Assembly (NCBI RefSeq): GCF_902167145.1
Contig: NC_050104.1
Coordinates: 95,987,849 to 96,051,848, forward strand
DNA length: 64,000 nucleotides
Source of the DNA: Zea mays
Lineage: Eukaryota; Streptophyta; Magnoliopsida; Poales; Poaceae
Direction: 5' to 3'
Under the pieces are notes generated by a model. That model searched no databases. It worked only from the letters and a program-made list of their open reading frames with translations, and was not told the DNA's origin. Shown one piece after another: positions 21,079 to 32,232 of this stretch; positions within the stretch are counted from its first letter, which is position 1, and each line of letters starts with the position of its first letter. The position numbers and the translations under genes are program-made.

Positions 21079-24000
21079 TTACATACCGACTCCTTTGGGC
21101 AGAAAGTCGGGGAAGCGAGAGCGTAGAAAATCCTCAGTCTCCCATGTGGCTTCTTCTGCTGAATGGTGACTCCACTGAACCTTGTACATTTTGACTGACC
21201 TTGCCCGAGTTGATCTCTCCTTTTGATCTAATACCTTGACGGGGTACTCTTGGTAGGACAAGTCTGGTTCTATCTCAATGTCTGGTTCCGGTAGCACTTC
21301 AGTGGGTAGGCGAACACATTTCCGCAGCTGAGATACATGGAACACATTATGAATTGCTGACATGTGAGGTGGTAATTCCAATTGGTAAGCTACGGGTCCA
21401 CAACTTGCCTTGATCTCATAGGGTCCAATGTAGCGAGGGGCTAACTTGCCCTTGATCCCGAATCTCTGAACACCCTTGGTGGGTGATACCTTAAGATAGA
21501 CATGAGCTCCCACCTCAAACTGCAGAGGCTTCCGCCTCTTATCATGATAGCTCCTTTGCCTGGCCTGAGCAGCTTCTAAGTTCTTGGTAATAACCCTGAC
21601 CTTTGGCTCTGCCTCAAGTACCAAGTCTGGCCCAAAAATTTCCCTTTCTCCTGCTTGAGACCAATTTAGCGGGGTCCTACACCTTCTCCCATATAATGCC
21701 TCAAAAGGTGCCATCTTTAGACTGGACTGATAGCTATTATTGTAAGAAAACTCTGCCAAAGACAGACACTTGTCCCAATCCTTCCCATAATGTAGTGCAC
21801 ATGCTCGCAACATGTCTTCCAAAATCTGATTGACCCTTTCTGTCTGGCCATCTGTTTGGGGGTGGTATGCTGAGCTTCGGATTACTTGGGTCCCAAGTGA
21901 TTCTTGCAGTTTCTCCCAAAAGCGTGCCACAAACAATGCTCCTCTGTCAGATATGATGGTCTTTGGGATACCATGCAATCGCACTATTTGATCAACGTAA
22001 ATTTCCGCATACTTTTCTGTCTTGTGGGTGGTGTGTACTGGCAAGAAATGAGCGGTCTTGGTCAACCTGTCCACAATAACCCAAATAGAATCATGGTGCC
22101 TGGAGGTAATGGGTAATCCCACTATGAAGTCCATGCAAATGTCCTCCCATTTCCAAGATGGTATGGGAAGGGGTTGCAAAGGGCCTGCTGCCTTCAAGTG
22201 ACTACCTTTAATTCTCTGGCAGGTGTCACACTCGGATATGTACTTGGCAATTTCCCTTTTCATTCTAGTCCACCAATATAGAGATCTGAGATCATGGTAC
22301 ATCTTGTTGCTACCAGGGTGCATGGAGAATTTGGAAAGGTGAGCTTCATCCAGTATCTTCTTTCTGAGCTCAGGGTCCTTGGGAACAACCAATCGATCTC
22401 CAAACCATAGAATTCCCTTGCTGTCCTGTCGGAAACACTTGTATTTCTCTGCCTTTTGCTTGATCATATCTTTGATAACCTGAACCCCCTTATCCTCAAC
22501 CTGTGCCCTGACTATCTGCTCTTGCAATGTGGGTTCCACCGAGATATAACTTAATTCGTCGGAAGGAACAACTTCCAGGTTCAATCTGCATAGCTCATCA
22601 CACAGGGTGGTGACTCTTGCATCCATGCTCATACAATTGCACTGGGCCTTTCTACTCAAAGCATCTGCCACAACATTGGCCTTACCAGGGTGGTAATGCA
22701 CCTCCAAATCATAGTCCTTGATTAACTCCAACCATCTCCTTTGCCTCATGTTCAGATCTGCCTGAGTGAAGATGTATTTGAGACTCTTATGATTAGTGTA
22801 GATGTTACAGTGAGCTCCCATCAAGTAGTGTCTCCATATCTTAAGAGCATGCACCACAGCTGCCAATTCTAGATCATGTGTAGGGTAGTTCTGCTCATGG
22901 GGCCTGAGTGCTCGGGAAGCATAAGCAATCACTCTGTTCTCTTGCATCAAGACACATCCCAATCCGGTACCAGAAGCATCACAATAAACTTCAAATGGCT
23001 TGGTGTTGTCAGGTTGAGCCAACACTGGGGCTGTTGTCAAATGCTGCCTCAATGTGTGAAAGGCATCTTCACACTTTTGGCTCCAATTATACTTGACTCC
23101 CTTCTTTAACAGTTCAGTCATTGGTTTGGCAATTCTGGAGAAATCCGGAATAAATCGTCGATAATATCCTGCCAATCCCAGAAAACTCCAAATTTGCTTC
23201 ACTGTGGTCGGGGGTTTCCAATCCATTACCTCTTGTACCTTCTCAGGATCAACTGAGATCCCATCCTGAGAAATTATGTGACCCAAGAATTTAATTTCTT
23301 TCAGCCAGAATTCACATTTAGACAACTTAGCATAAAGGTGATGATCACGCAGCCGCTGAAGCACGATGTTCAGGTGCTCAGTATGTTCGTCTTCATTCTT
23401 GGAATAGACCAGAATATCATCAATGAAAACGACCACAAACTTATCCAATTCTGGCATAAACACTGAGTTCATCAGGTACATGAAATAAGCCGGGGCATTG
23501 GTCAGCCCAAAAGACATCACCAAAAACTCATACAGCCCATATCTGGTAGAGAAAGCCGTCTTGGGAATATCGCTGGCACGGATCTTGATTTGATGGTATC
23601 CTGAGCGAAGGTCTATCTTGGAGAACACTTTGGCTCCTACCAACTGATCAAACAGAACATCAATACGGGGCAGTGGGTATTTGTTCTTGATAGTCACCGC
23701 ATTGAGAGGGCGGTAGTCAACACACATCCTCAAACTCTCATCCTTTTTCTTCACAAATAAAGCTGGACATCTCCATGGTGAAGTACTTGGGCGAATAAAC
23801 CCCTTATCCAACAGTTCTTGCAATTGCTTCTTCAATTCCGCCAATTCCGCGGGAGGCATCCTATATGGTCTCTTGGAGATAGGAGCAGTCCCGGGTTGCA
23901 ACTCAATTGCGAATTCAATGTCTCGGTCAGGTGGCATCCCTGGCAATTCCTCCGGAAAAACATCTGGGTAGTCACGGACCACTGGGATCTTTTCCACTAG

Positions 24001-25497
24001 GGATTCTAACATAACAAAGGCACAAGATCGGGTACAACCCTGGTCAGGCAAAAATAGTGTGGTCTCACCACAAGTTGGTGAGTGCACCTCAATGGCTCTA
24101 GCTGCAATATCCATCACAGCCTGATTTCTGGTCAACCAGTCAGTTCCCAATATAATATCCACACTCTCCAAACCCAAAATGAGGAGGTTGGTTTTAATTA
24201 TCAGACTACCAAACTTTATAGGCACATTCTTGTTAATTTGATAAGTGGCAACCCTGCCCCCTGGTGTTGAAATTGTGATACCTCCATTGGTGTGGTGAAA
24301 AGGTAATTGGCACTTGGCACTAAATTTGGTACTGATAAAACTATGCGAAGCACCGGAATCAAAAAGAACAATGGCGGGATAATTTAAAACTGTAAAGATA
24401 CCAGTCATGACGGGTGCTCCCTCTGGAATATCAGCCATGGTGGTGAAGTTCAGCCTGCCTTGCCTCACTTGCACCTTCTGCCTCTTCCCTTGGTTCTGAT
24501 TAGCATTCTGCCCCTGCCTCTGCTGGTTCCTGGGGCAATTCTTGGCATAATGCCCGGTGTTGCCGCATGTGAAGCACCTGTTGTCATTTGCCTGGCGGTA
24601 CTGCTGCTGCTGCTGATTGCTCCTCTGAGCTGGAAATTGGGTGCGGTTGGGTGCCTGCTGCTGCTGCTGAGGTCGGATCACCCATCGCCCTTGCTGCTGC
24701 TGGGATCCCCTGCTCTGGGTGTCGGACACACTCCTGAAACGCTGTGGCTGAGCTGAGGGTCCTGCCACAGGGGTCTTCCTCTTCTTCTCTGCCTGCCTAG
24801 CTATAATGCAGTCCTCCTGGGAGATAGCCATGTTGACCAACTCATTGTAGCTGTTGGCCCTAACGGTGTTGAGACGGTCACGGAGCTTAGTGCTGAGCCC
24901 CCTCCTGAACCTGTCTCTCTTCTTCTCATCAGTATCTGCATGATACCCAGCATACTGGCACAAGTCATTAAATGCCTGGGCATACTGCAACACTGTCCTG
25001 TTGCCCTGAGTGAGTGCCAAAAACTCATTGAGCTTCCTGTCCATAATCCCGGCTGGTATATGGTGTCCTCTGAAAGCTGCCTTGAACTCCCTCCACTCCA
25101 CCTCTCGGTCCTCTGGCTGCATAGCAAGAAAATGATCCCACCAAGTCCTTGCGGGTCCGCGAAGCTGCTGGGTGGCGAACCTGACTTTGGTGACCTCTGA
25201 GCAAGCTCCATGGAGCAGTGGGAATTTGGATTCCACCACTCGCAACCATACATCTGCATCAAGTGGGTCCTCCGCCCTTGTGAACAATGGAGGCTGGGTG
25301 CTAAGGAATTCCTGGTACGTAGCCGCCGCGGGGTGACGCTGATGGTCTCCACCACCATAATGCTGAGGTGGTGGCTGACGTTGAGCCAGCTGCCTCAGGA
25401 TCTCATTCTGCTGAGCCATGAGCTCCTGCAGAGTGGGAGGTGGTGGCGGCGGTGGAGGAACGCGCTCGTTCTGGCCACGACGCTGCCTCCCGGCCAT
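21079..25497 (-). CDS. gag-pol: Gag-Pol polyprotein of Gypsy C (chromovirus), open throughout
   Basis: The open frame runs 25527-21079 (1482 codons). I prefer Met11 (25497) because it starts the conserved MAGRQRR and is preceded by tttttcag, a 3' splice-site-like sequence. Domains in frame numbering: capsid 75-250; zinc knuckle [14 protein letters not shown] 318-331; protease DSGASHSF 390-397; reverse transcriptase about 545-760 with FIDD 701-704; RNase H from [11 protein letters not shown] (848); integrase zinc finger H1070...C1100-C1103; catalytic D1133, D1194, E1230 (D-35-E spacing); GPY 1368-1370; chromodomain about 1430-1475 ([20 protein letters not shown]). Together these make particles, copy RNA to DNA and insert it, the chromodomain biasing the target toward heterochromatin. 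No stop or frameshift was seen. Confidence 0.92.
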   Translation of the reverse strand: MAGRQRRGQNERVPPPPPPPPTLQELMAQQNEILRQLAQRQPPPQHYGGGDHQRHPAAATYQEFLSTQPPLFTRAEDPLDADVWLRVVESKFPLLHGACSEVTKVRFATQQLRGPARTWWDHFLAMQPEDREVEWREFKAAFRGHHIPAGIMDRKLNEFLALTQGNRTVLQYAQAFNDLCQYAGYHADTDEKKRDRFRRGLSTKLRDRLNTVRANSYNELVNMAISQEDCIIARQAEKKRKTPVAGPSAQPQRFRSVSDTQSRGSQQQQGRWVIRPQQQQQAPNRTQFPAQRSNQQQQQYRQANDNRCFTCGNTGHYAKNCPRNQQRQGQNANQNQGKRQKVQVRQGRLNFTTMADIPEGAPVMTGIFTVLNYPAIVLFDSGASHSFISTKFSAKCQLPFHHTNGGITISTPGGRVATYQINKNVPIKFGSLIIKTNLLILGLESVDIILGTDWLTRNQAVMDIAARAIEVHSPTCGETTLFLPDQGCTRSCAFVMLESLVEKIPVVRDYPDVFPEELPGMPPDRDIEFAIELQPGTAPISKRPYRMPPAELAELKKQLQELLDKGFIRPSTSPWRCPALFVKKKDESLRMCVDYRPLNAVTIKNKYPLPRIDVLFDQLVGAKVFSKIDLRSGYHQIKIRASDIPKTAFSTRYGLYEFLVMSFGLTNAPAYFMYLMNSVFMPELDKFVVVFIDDILVYSKNEDEHTEHLNIVLQRLRDHHLYAKLSKCEFWLKEIKFLGHIISQDGISVDPEKVQEVMDWKPPTTVKQIWSFLGLAGYYRRFIPDFSRIAKPMTELLKKGVKYNWSQKCEDAFHTLRQHLTTAPVLAQPDNTKPFEVYCDASGTGLGCVLMQENRVIAYASRALRPHEQNYPTHDLELAAVVHALKIWRHYLMGAHCNIYTNHKSLKYIFTQADLNMRQRRWLELIKDYDLEVHYHPGKANVVADALSRKAQCNCMSMDARVTTLCDELCRLNLEVVPSDELSYISVEPTLQEQIVRAQVEDKGVQVIKDMIKQKAEKYKCFRQDSKGILWFGDRLVVPKDPELRKKILDEAHLSKFSMHPGSNKMYHDLRSLYWWTRMKREIAKYISECDTCQRIKGSHLKAAGPLQPLPIPSWKWEDICMDFIVGLPITSRHHDSIWVIVDRLTKTAHFLPVHTTHKTEKYAEIYVDQIVRLHGIPKTIISDRGALFVARFWEKLQESLGTQVIRSSAYHPQTDGQTERVNQILEDMLRACALHYGKDWDKCLSLAEFSYNNSYQSSLKMAPFEALYGRRCRTPLNWSQAGEREIFGPDLVLEAEPKVRVITKNLEAAQARQRSYHDKRRKPLQFEVGAHVYLKVSPTKGVQRFGIKGKLAPRYIGPYEIKASCGPVAYQLELPPHMSAIHNVFHVSQLRKCVRLPTEVLPEPDIEIEPDLSYQEYPVKVLDQKERSTRARSVKMYKVQWSHHSAEEATWETEDFLRSRFPDFLPKGVGM

Positions 25498-25527
25498 CTG
25501 AAAAACCACATACATACTTATCACCAC

Positions 25528-25800
25528 AGTTCCAAGTTCAAGATTTTATCACGGAGAAAAAGTTAAAACAACATGATAGACTCCGACTTCCACAAAAGGA
25601 TCTTTAAAAGACACTAATTCTTTCTTCCAATTTAGACTGATGACAGCATCCATCAAACAAGCCTCCCAGAGAGTTTAGCGCGATTACATCAAATTGTTCC
25701 AAAATGACTCAACTCTATCTAGCCTAGTACCCCAAGGGTGCAAAAGCTAAGCTAGCTGCGAGGAGTCCGACTATCCAACTTCTAAGCCTATCCTGAACAC
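25528..25800 (-). other. spacer between ORF0 and gag in Gypsy C
   Basis: About 270 bp without an ORF. The gag-proximal end (minus strand gtggtttttcag) looks like a 3' splice site, which would let gag-pol be translated from a spliced leader rather than downstream of ORF0. Confidence 0.45.
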
Positions 25801-26670
25801 CTAGTGAGCGAACGAAGCAACACTCGACTCGGGGGAAGGTGGTCTTCCTGAGCCAGTAGTGTCCACACTGGAGGCAGGCTCATCTCCTCCCTCGATGTCG
25901 ACGTCCTCGTTGGCCTCCTGGTCCTGGATCTCCTGGTGATGCATGTCCAGGTGCTCGTTAGCCTCAGCGAGCTGCTGCTGAGTGTTAATGAGCTGATCCT
26001 CTAGAACCTCGATGGTGTTTTCCCTGGTGCCCACTAGCTCCTCCAACTCTTGGATATCCGTGGATAGCTGCTCCACCTGCAAGTCCTTCTCCACCATTTC
26101 TTGAGACAAATCAACCATGAGTTCCTCTCTGTTGTCCAACGTAATCTTTGTTGCCTCCAGCAGTGCCATCAGATGGGACATCGCCTCACCGCGCATCACC
26201 TGCAGACGGTACAGGGCATTCATGCACCGTACAGTCAAGTGCGCGGTCTGTCCTAGGTAGATGGCCCAGATATCCTTGGCATGCTCCACCCGATCCTTCC
26301 ACATTGGTTCGTCCTCCCTCTCAGCGGGGAACAAGCCAATGGGGTGGGTAGCCAGCTCCAAAGGATGGAATCCGCAGAAAGTAGTCAATCCATGCAGAGC
26401 GATCGCCTCGATCGTGTCCTCTGCTCGGTATCCGAAAGACTCGGAGTCCAAAGAGCGCCAGCCTGGCTGCAGGGGATGAGGCTCCAAAGTCATCCTCACT
26501 CTACAGCGGGGCACTCGGTGCTTCTCGAACTGCTGCACCGCGTACTGAGGGGGTGTCGTGTACCCGGCCCCCTGAAGTACCTCCCACAAAATGCGGGGAA
26601 AGCCCTCTCGTGCAAGTCCATCAGTGTGGGTCAGTGCATTTCCGTCATCGGAGGATCCGTGGGAAGTCAT
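25801..26670 (-). CDS. ORF0 of Gypsy C (unknown function, coiled coil)
   Basis: 289 codons, upstream of gag and in the same orientation. N-terminal half: a globular-looking stretch with RMTLEPHPLQPGW and a Trp/His-rich region (residues 55-165). C-terminal half: a long heptad-rich coiled coil (about 168-255, LLEATKITLDNREEL...) and an acidic/Ser-Pro tail. No catalytic motif or signal peptide. Extra ORFs at this position (ORF0) are known from rice RIRE3 and RIRE8; function unknown. The ATG is preceded by a pyrimidine-rich tract ending in acacag on the minus strand (26671-26715), again like a 3' splice site. Confidence 0.75.
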   Translation of the reverse strand: MTSHGSSDDGNALTHTDGLAREGFPRILWEVLQGAGYTTPPQYAVQQFEKHRVPRCRVRMTLEPHPLQPGWRSLDSESFGYRAEDTIEAIALHGLTTFCGFHPLELATHPIGLFPAEREDEPMWKDRVEHAKDIWAIYLGQTAHLTVRCMNALYRLQVMRGEAMSHLMALLEATKITLDNREELMVDLSQEMVEKDLQVEQLSTDIQELEELVGTRENTIEVLEDQLINTQQQLAEANEHLDMHHQEIQDQEANEDVDIEGGDEPASSVDTTGSGRPPSPESSVASFAH

Positions 26671-27075
26671 CTGTGTACGGTTAAGCGTAAGTAAAAGAAA
26701 AAGAATTATAAAAAGAACAAGGAAAAGTAAAACTCAGCCTTTCTCTAGTTAAGTAAAGAGGCACTGGGGACCTAGTTGGTTGTTATCTTGTTTTTAAGTC
26801 CTTTACTCAGTTATCCATTTGCTTAATTATGAATGCATGCATGCTCGTCCTGAACGACCTCACAAGATAAAAGGAATCGGGAAGGACTCCCATCCTATAA
26901 AAGCGGCCTGTAGGGCCTGGCTACTTAGCCACCTAGCTACCCTTCTATTACCCTAAGGCTTCACGTCCTAGGTCTATCCTGCTCGCCCTACTATCTATCC
27001 AATATTGTTTCTATCAAGTTTTACTTGGAAAATTGATGGTATTTAAATTTTATTGATCCCTCTGTGGTGGTACAA

Positions 27076-27087
27076 GCTCCGATACCA
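27076..27087 (-). other. primer-binding site of Gypsy C
   Basis: Minus strand TGGTATCGGAGC, two bases inside the 5' LTR; one mismatch from the tRNA-Met complementary sequence TGGTATCAGAGC. Confidence 0.8.
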
Positions 27088-27089
27088 GC

Positions 27090-30000
27090 TGTGGCGGAAC
27101 TGCCCGAATTATTCCAACTTAAGTGCCTAAGCCCCGCCTTAGAGGCTAGACCACACTTAAATGGGAATAACCCGTCAATCCCTCGGATCTAGTCCGACAC
27201 GGCCACTGACAGGATCAAGTACCACAATCTCACTCGATGGTGAGTCATAGAGCAAATACAATAAAGCATAAAACCATACATGACAAAGTATTAAATTATT
27301 ACATCATCAGCATCATCATCGGAGTTTTTGCAAAAGTAACCATCATTGTTCGAAGTGCAGCGGAAATAAACTAACGATAAATAATTAGAGAGATGGGGAA
27401 GCCTGTCCCATCACTCCTCATGCTCCTCCTCAGCCGAGGCAGGGTCCCACTCGACAGTCCAACCCGGTGGCAAGGTGGACGGCCAAGTTATTCCAGCCAC
27501 CATTTCCTCCAGAGAACCTGTAAAAATTATGCCACAAGCAAGGCTGAGTATACTAATACTCAGCTAGACTTACCCGGTGTGAGGAGTCTACTCCTCTACC
27601 TCTAGACATGCAGCTGTTTGGCTGTAGGGTTTGGTTGCCAAAAGCACTAGCTGAGTTTCTAAATCAAGATTTTAACTTATTCAAAATTAAGTGTGACTCT
27701 CTTAAGGCTAAAAGTGGACTATCTACTCATACATGGTAGCAAGCATTATTAGCAATCAACATCTTATCTCAACTCATCATACTTCCACTTGTTACTCAAT
27801 GCAGTACAATGGATCAAGCAGTCTCATTAGCTGCGAGAAGCAGACGATTCGAATCGAGTTTTTATCCTTGCAAGGTAAACCTAAACACACGACATGCAGG
27901 GGCACTCCGTCCCCACACACATCAACCGTCCCCATCGATTCCCCGTCAGCAGATCAGGGCTCACCGCCTTGGCGTACAATGCCTCACTGACCCCGACTGG
28001 CCGTCGTGCAGTGACCGCACTTGTACCCACCATAACCGGAATGGGAGACCTCGTCTCAGGTCGCGTGAGGGGATATATCCACTGCCGGGTTCACTCAGGT
28101 ACTAGGCTTACCGATTTACCATATTTCTCGGCATGTGCTTAGTACGTTCAATCGCTTGACACAGGTATCCGCATGTTAATCATTATTCCAATTTCATCTC
28201 GTAGACCACGCATCCCCATGGATCCGTGTCCATAGACCGACATCAGTGTGATATGAAAGTGGGTACAATCAATGTCCTGACCTCGCGCGAGTGCTAGAAA
28301 AATCACTCGACTTCTACCGAGATCCCTAATTAGCAAAGCAGCTACTCGACCTAGCATACTAGTATCCATCTCAAAGGTATCCTGAGTCATGCAACTAAGT
28401 TTTCATTCAACTCCTACACTTAAGTGCACAGTACAATCCTACAAACATTAAGTGCAGTAAAATAGCATAATATAATTGGTTATGCATAAAACCGGGGCTT
28501 GCCTTCCAAAGCAGTGGCAGGCAGGTCCTCTGGTGCAGGCTCGGGTGCTGGATCTGGGGCTACCTCCTGAGCAGCTCCTTGCTCCGGCACGAGGATGTAC
28601 TCTCCGTCAGCAAGGTTACAGTCTATCGAATGCAATGAACATGTATGTCATGATTATGCAAGATTTAATAACATTAAGCTAAAAGAAACTAAGTCAAGAA
28701 ATAACTTAGGGTTTCCTGGTTATGTGGGGCTTCTAGTGGTATATATATACATAGACTTATTACCTTTTAGGCTTAGGTTTTCTTTTAAGATAACCTAGTG
28801 GATTTGCATTGTCTTTATAGATTTCAGTGGACAATTTACAAAGGTTTTAGGATGACATTAACTTACATCATTCATTTCCTTATTTTAATTTCCATTTAGG
28901 GTTTCTAGTGTAGGTTTGAACTACGACAGTGTTTTAATAATTTCCAAAAATTCTGTAAAAATTACAGGGGGTTGTCATTTGCTATTCGAGCTTGTTTTAA
29001 GAATTTGAGGCTTAAAGTACAAAGGCTAGGCTTTAAACAAAAATAACAAGAGTTATGCAAAATGGGCCACTTTACACTACATCTCTTAGTTAGGGGTAAG
29101 TTCTGTCCTAAAGGTTATTTTTGCTGGCATCCCATAGTAACAATAGGCTTCTGTGCTAAAAATCACAGAAAACTAAGGGGTGGTTATTTAGTTATGATTT
29201 TCTTAAGTTTAATGTCAAAAATGCACTTTCTACTACATTATTATTTGAAAAATGTCAACCAGCAGATTTCATATTTTTCTTAAGTTCTTATTAATAAAAC
29301 ATTAGTTATCTTAAGGGTGGGGGTGTTTTTACCTTGGGGTTATTTTTGTAGAGTTTTTCTAAGTTATCCTTATTTTATTAAATTAAAAGGTATCCTACTT
29401 ATTTTATGCTAAACCAGGGTATGATATATTTTTCCAGTGAACTACATTAAATAAGTATCCTAATAAAAATAGAGGTGCTCTCTGGTTCTTTGTTTAAATT
29501 ACATTTTCTATTTTTCTTACCCTTAAGCATATTATAAAATAAGGGGTAAAAACTAACTTAATGGAGTGGACAGAGAGGTTTAACATTTTTATTTGGGTTA
29601 GTAGGTAGATACAAACTTCTCAAAATTTTTCTAACCCCAGTCAAATAGTGCAACTAATTTTGGCCCTATTATTAAGCTTTTGGTCAAAACTATAATTAAA
29701 TCAGAGCTTTACAGTTTTCTATAGTACATAGGGGGTTTTATATTTTTCTTAAGTAGGTTACATTATTTAGAGTCTGACAAAATTGGTTTGACCAAATTTG
29801 GATGAGTTAAACAGAAGCTATGGATTTTCAAAGTTTATGTTCAAATTAAAAATAGATTTCATAAAGGTTTTCTGGAAAAACAGTTTACACTGAGGTCCCT
29901 GGGTTTAAGTTAAATCAATCTTCGCAAATCTACCCTCGCGCCAATATTCCCCTGTGTCTCTGACATTTCACAAAACCCCCTGACCTTCTCTCCCTCTCAC

Positions 30001-31456
30001 CCGCAGTCCTTCCCCTTATGCAAACAGTAACCGCGGGAAAGAAAAGGGTGGCGCGGCTTACCGGCGGCGAGGGAGGTCCGGCGAAGGGTGGGGTTGGCTC
30101 GGGGAGACTCTGGCGGTCACGTCGAGGTATGGCTTGACGTCGGGGATGGCCGGAATCGCCCGGTCCACGCGCGCAGGCGGGTGTTCTCGTCGGCGGCGAG
30201 TGTACCGGCCAAACCACGGCGAACTGGTTCAATCCGAGGGCACGGTGAGCTTCACGGGGTAACGTAGCGACCGTGTGCACAAGGAATCGAAGGATGGTTG
30301 AGTGGTTTACCCGGTCCACGTACTCCGGCGGGGTTGAGAGCTCCGGTGAGCGTGGGCTGGCCTCTCCGGCGAAGCAAACTCCGATTCCTTGCTCGGGGAG
30401 CCTCACGAAGGTGTGCACAGTCTTCTCCGAGGGCTGGACGGGGTTGGGAATGGCTCTAATGGCCGGTCTACGGTGACAGGGGGATTGGGCGGCCGCGGAC
30501 TCGCTGCGCACGGGCGAACGGCGACGAGCTAGACTCCGGTGAGGTTTGAGGGTGCGCGGAAGGGTACAATCGAAGTCTGGGAGGGTTTTATAGGCGCGGG
30601 CGCGGGCCATGGCGCTGGCTTGGCTCGGGCGCGGCGCTGGGCATGCGGGGGCGCGCGCGAGCGTGCTCTGGCGCGGGCAGAAAGCGTCGAACACGTGGAG
30701 GTGTGTTTCTTCCATTGTTCAAACGTCTCCAGAGATCGCAAACGTGCGAATCTTGCCATGAATCCGGCGCAGACCTCCTCCTGGCACCTAGGGCTATCTC
30801 ACATGTGTGAGTTCCAAAGGAGGATACGCCCTAGATCAGGAGATAGACGGGCGCCAAATCTGGCTTGTCTCACTGCCCACCTCGCGACAAAACTGATGCC
30901 AAATCCTATCAAACGTCCAAGTCTCGGTTTCCACTTTTTCCAAGGGGGTGCCTTAGGTGGTATACCACATTTTTGGTATAGAACCTAAGTGGTTTTGGCG
31001 CCATCCTTAAGGTGAACACGGTTGGTCTTTGGATTAGGGTTAGAATTTGACTTAGAGGGAAATAGAGAGCTCTAGCTCTCTCTCCACTTGGAGATTTGAA
31101 ATGGGGTTTCTCCAGGGGTCTTTTTGCAATACTTCCCTCCCCTAATTGGTGGTTACAAGGTTAGTTAAGGTTTGGGTAAGAATTACTCATGCTTTGCCCA
31201 CTTGTTCACTCTCTTTCCCCTCTTACCTAGGGTTTTGGGAGATAGGGTTTAAGAGAGGTCTAGGGTTCTTCTCCCCTCTTAACCAAGGTAGTAAGTGTGC
31301 AAGGATTAGAGTAATGCTTTTGGGTTACTCACAATCCTTGGTTAACATCTAGCTTTCCAAGGCCCTCATGCTTTTGTCCCTTAAGTTCTTCCACATGTGA
31401 TTATAGCCTTTAGTATCAAGGTGGTTTCTAACCAAGGTAACACCTGGGGTGTTATA
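27090..31456 (-). repeat. 5' LTR of Gypsy C (right copy)
   Basis: 4367 bp, near-identical to 16464-20829. TATA box at 30585-30593 (minus). The hairpin GCTGAGTAT...ATACTCAGC is at 27542-27563. Confidence 0.9.
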
Positions 31457-32071
31457 AAGATAACTATAGAGGATAAAGAAAAAGAAGTAATCAATATGAA
31501 AACCTCTATAGCTAATCTTGCAAATGAAAAGGATGAACTTGAATCAAGCATGTTAAGCTTGAATGTTCAAAATCAAGAACTTCAAGTGCAACTTGAAAAT
31601 TGCAAGAACATCAATGCCTCATCTTTAGTGATTGAATCTAAGTCTAGCTCCTCAAATAATACCTTTTGCAAACATTGTGCCAAATATCATGCTTCTTGTT
31701 GTCTAACTAACCATGCAAGGAAAAAAAGCCCACAGGTGAAGGTCAAAGAAATATTGAAAAGATGCTCTAGAAATGATGGGTTAAAGAAAGTTGAACCCAA
31801 GTACAAGTCCCTAAAACCCAACAATGGAAGAAGGGGACTTGGGTTCAACTCATCCAAGAAAAACCCTAGCACAGTGCATAAGGGGTGGAGATCCCCCAAG
31901 TTCATAGAGGGAACCACCCTATATGATGCCTTGGGGAGGATTCACTCCTCAAATGACAAGTCAACTCAAGTAAAGGTAAACTTGAGTTCCACAAAGAGTA
32001 AGATGAAGGAAGTGGGATCCTCAAGTGGAGAAAAATTTAATGCTCCCAATTTCTCACTCTTATCTTTGTGA
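31457..32071 (+). pseudogene. C-terminal Gag tail of the Sirevirus, right part
   Basis: Resumes the Sirevirus frame directly after Gypsy C (KITIEDKEKEVIN...). Encodes a coiled coil (about 60 residues), a Cys/His pair block (CKHCAKYHASCC), and a basic stretch with GTTLYDALGRIHSSND, typical of the region between Gag and protease in Sireviruses. It ends at a stop at 32069-32071; a frame disturbance separates it from pol, which is open from about 32233. Confidence 0.7.
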
Positions 32072-32232
32072 CTATATGTTGACTTGGGATTTAGGGAAAT
32101 TGGTTGTTAAATATGTGGGTGCCTACACTAAAAGAAAAGGCATGAAGAGAAGTGTGTGGGTACCCAAGGCTATAACTAACACTGTAGGGCCCACTTCAAT
32201 TTGGGTACCTAAAAGCATAGCCTAAATTTGTT

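Larger units (their letters stand above)
16464..31456 (-). mobile_element. Gypsy C, Tekay-like chromovirus with ORF0, apparently complete
   Basis: Minus-strand element with 4.37-kb LTRs (16464-20829 and 27090-31456) starting TGTGGCGGAACTGCCC and ending GGGTGTTACA, the right copy mutated to TTATA. It is flanked by AAGAT at 16459-16463 and 31457-31461. The internal region (20830-27089) holds a primer site, ORF0, an uninterrupted gag-pol and a polypurine tract. Fewer than about 40 differences between LTRs were seen (below 1 %), so it is recent. Organisation with an extra ORF upstream of gag resembles RIRE3/RIRE8 of rice. Likely capable of supplying proteins in trans. Confidence 0.9.
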
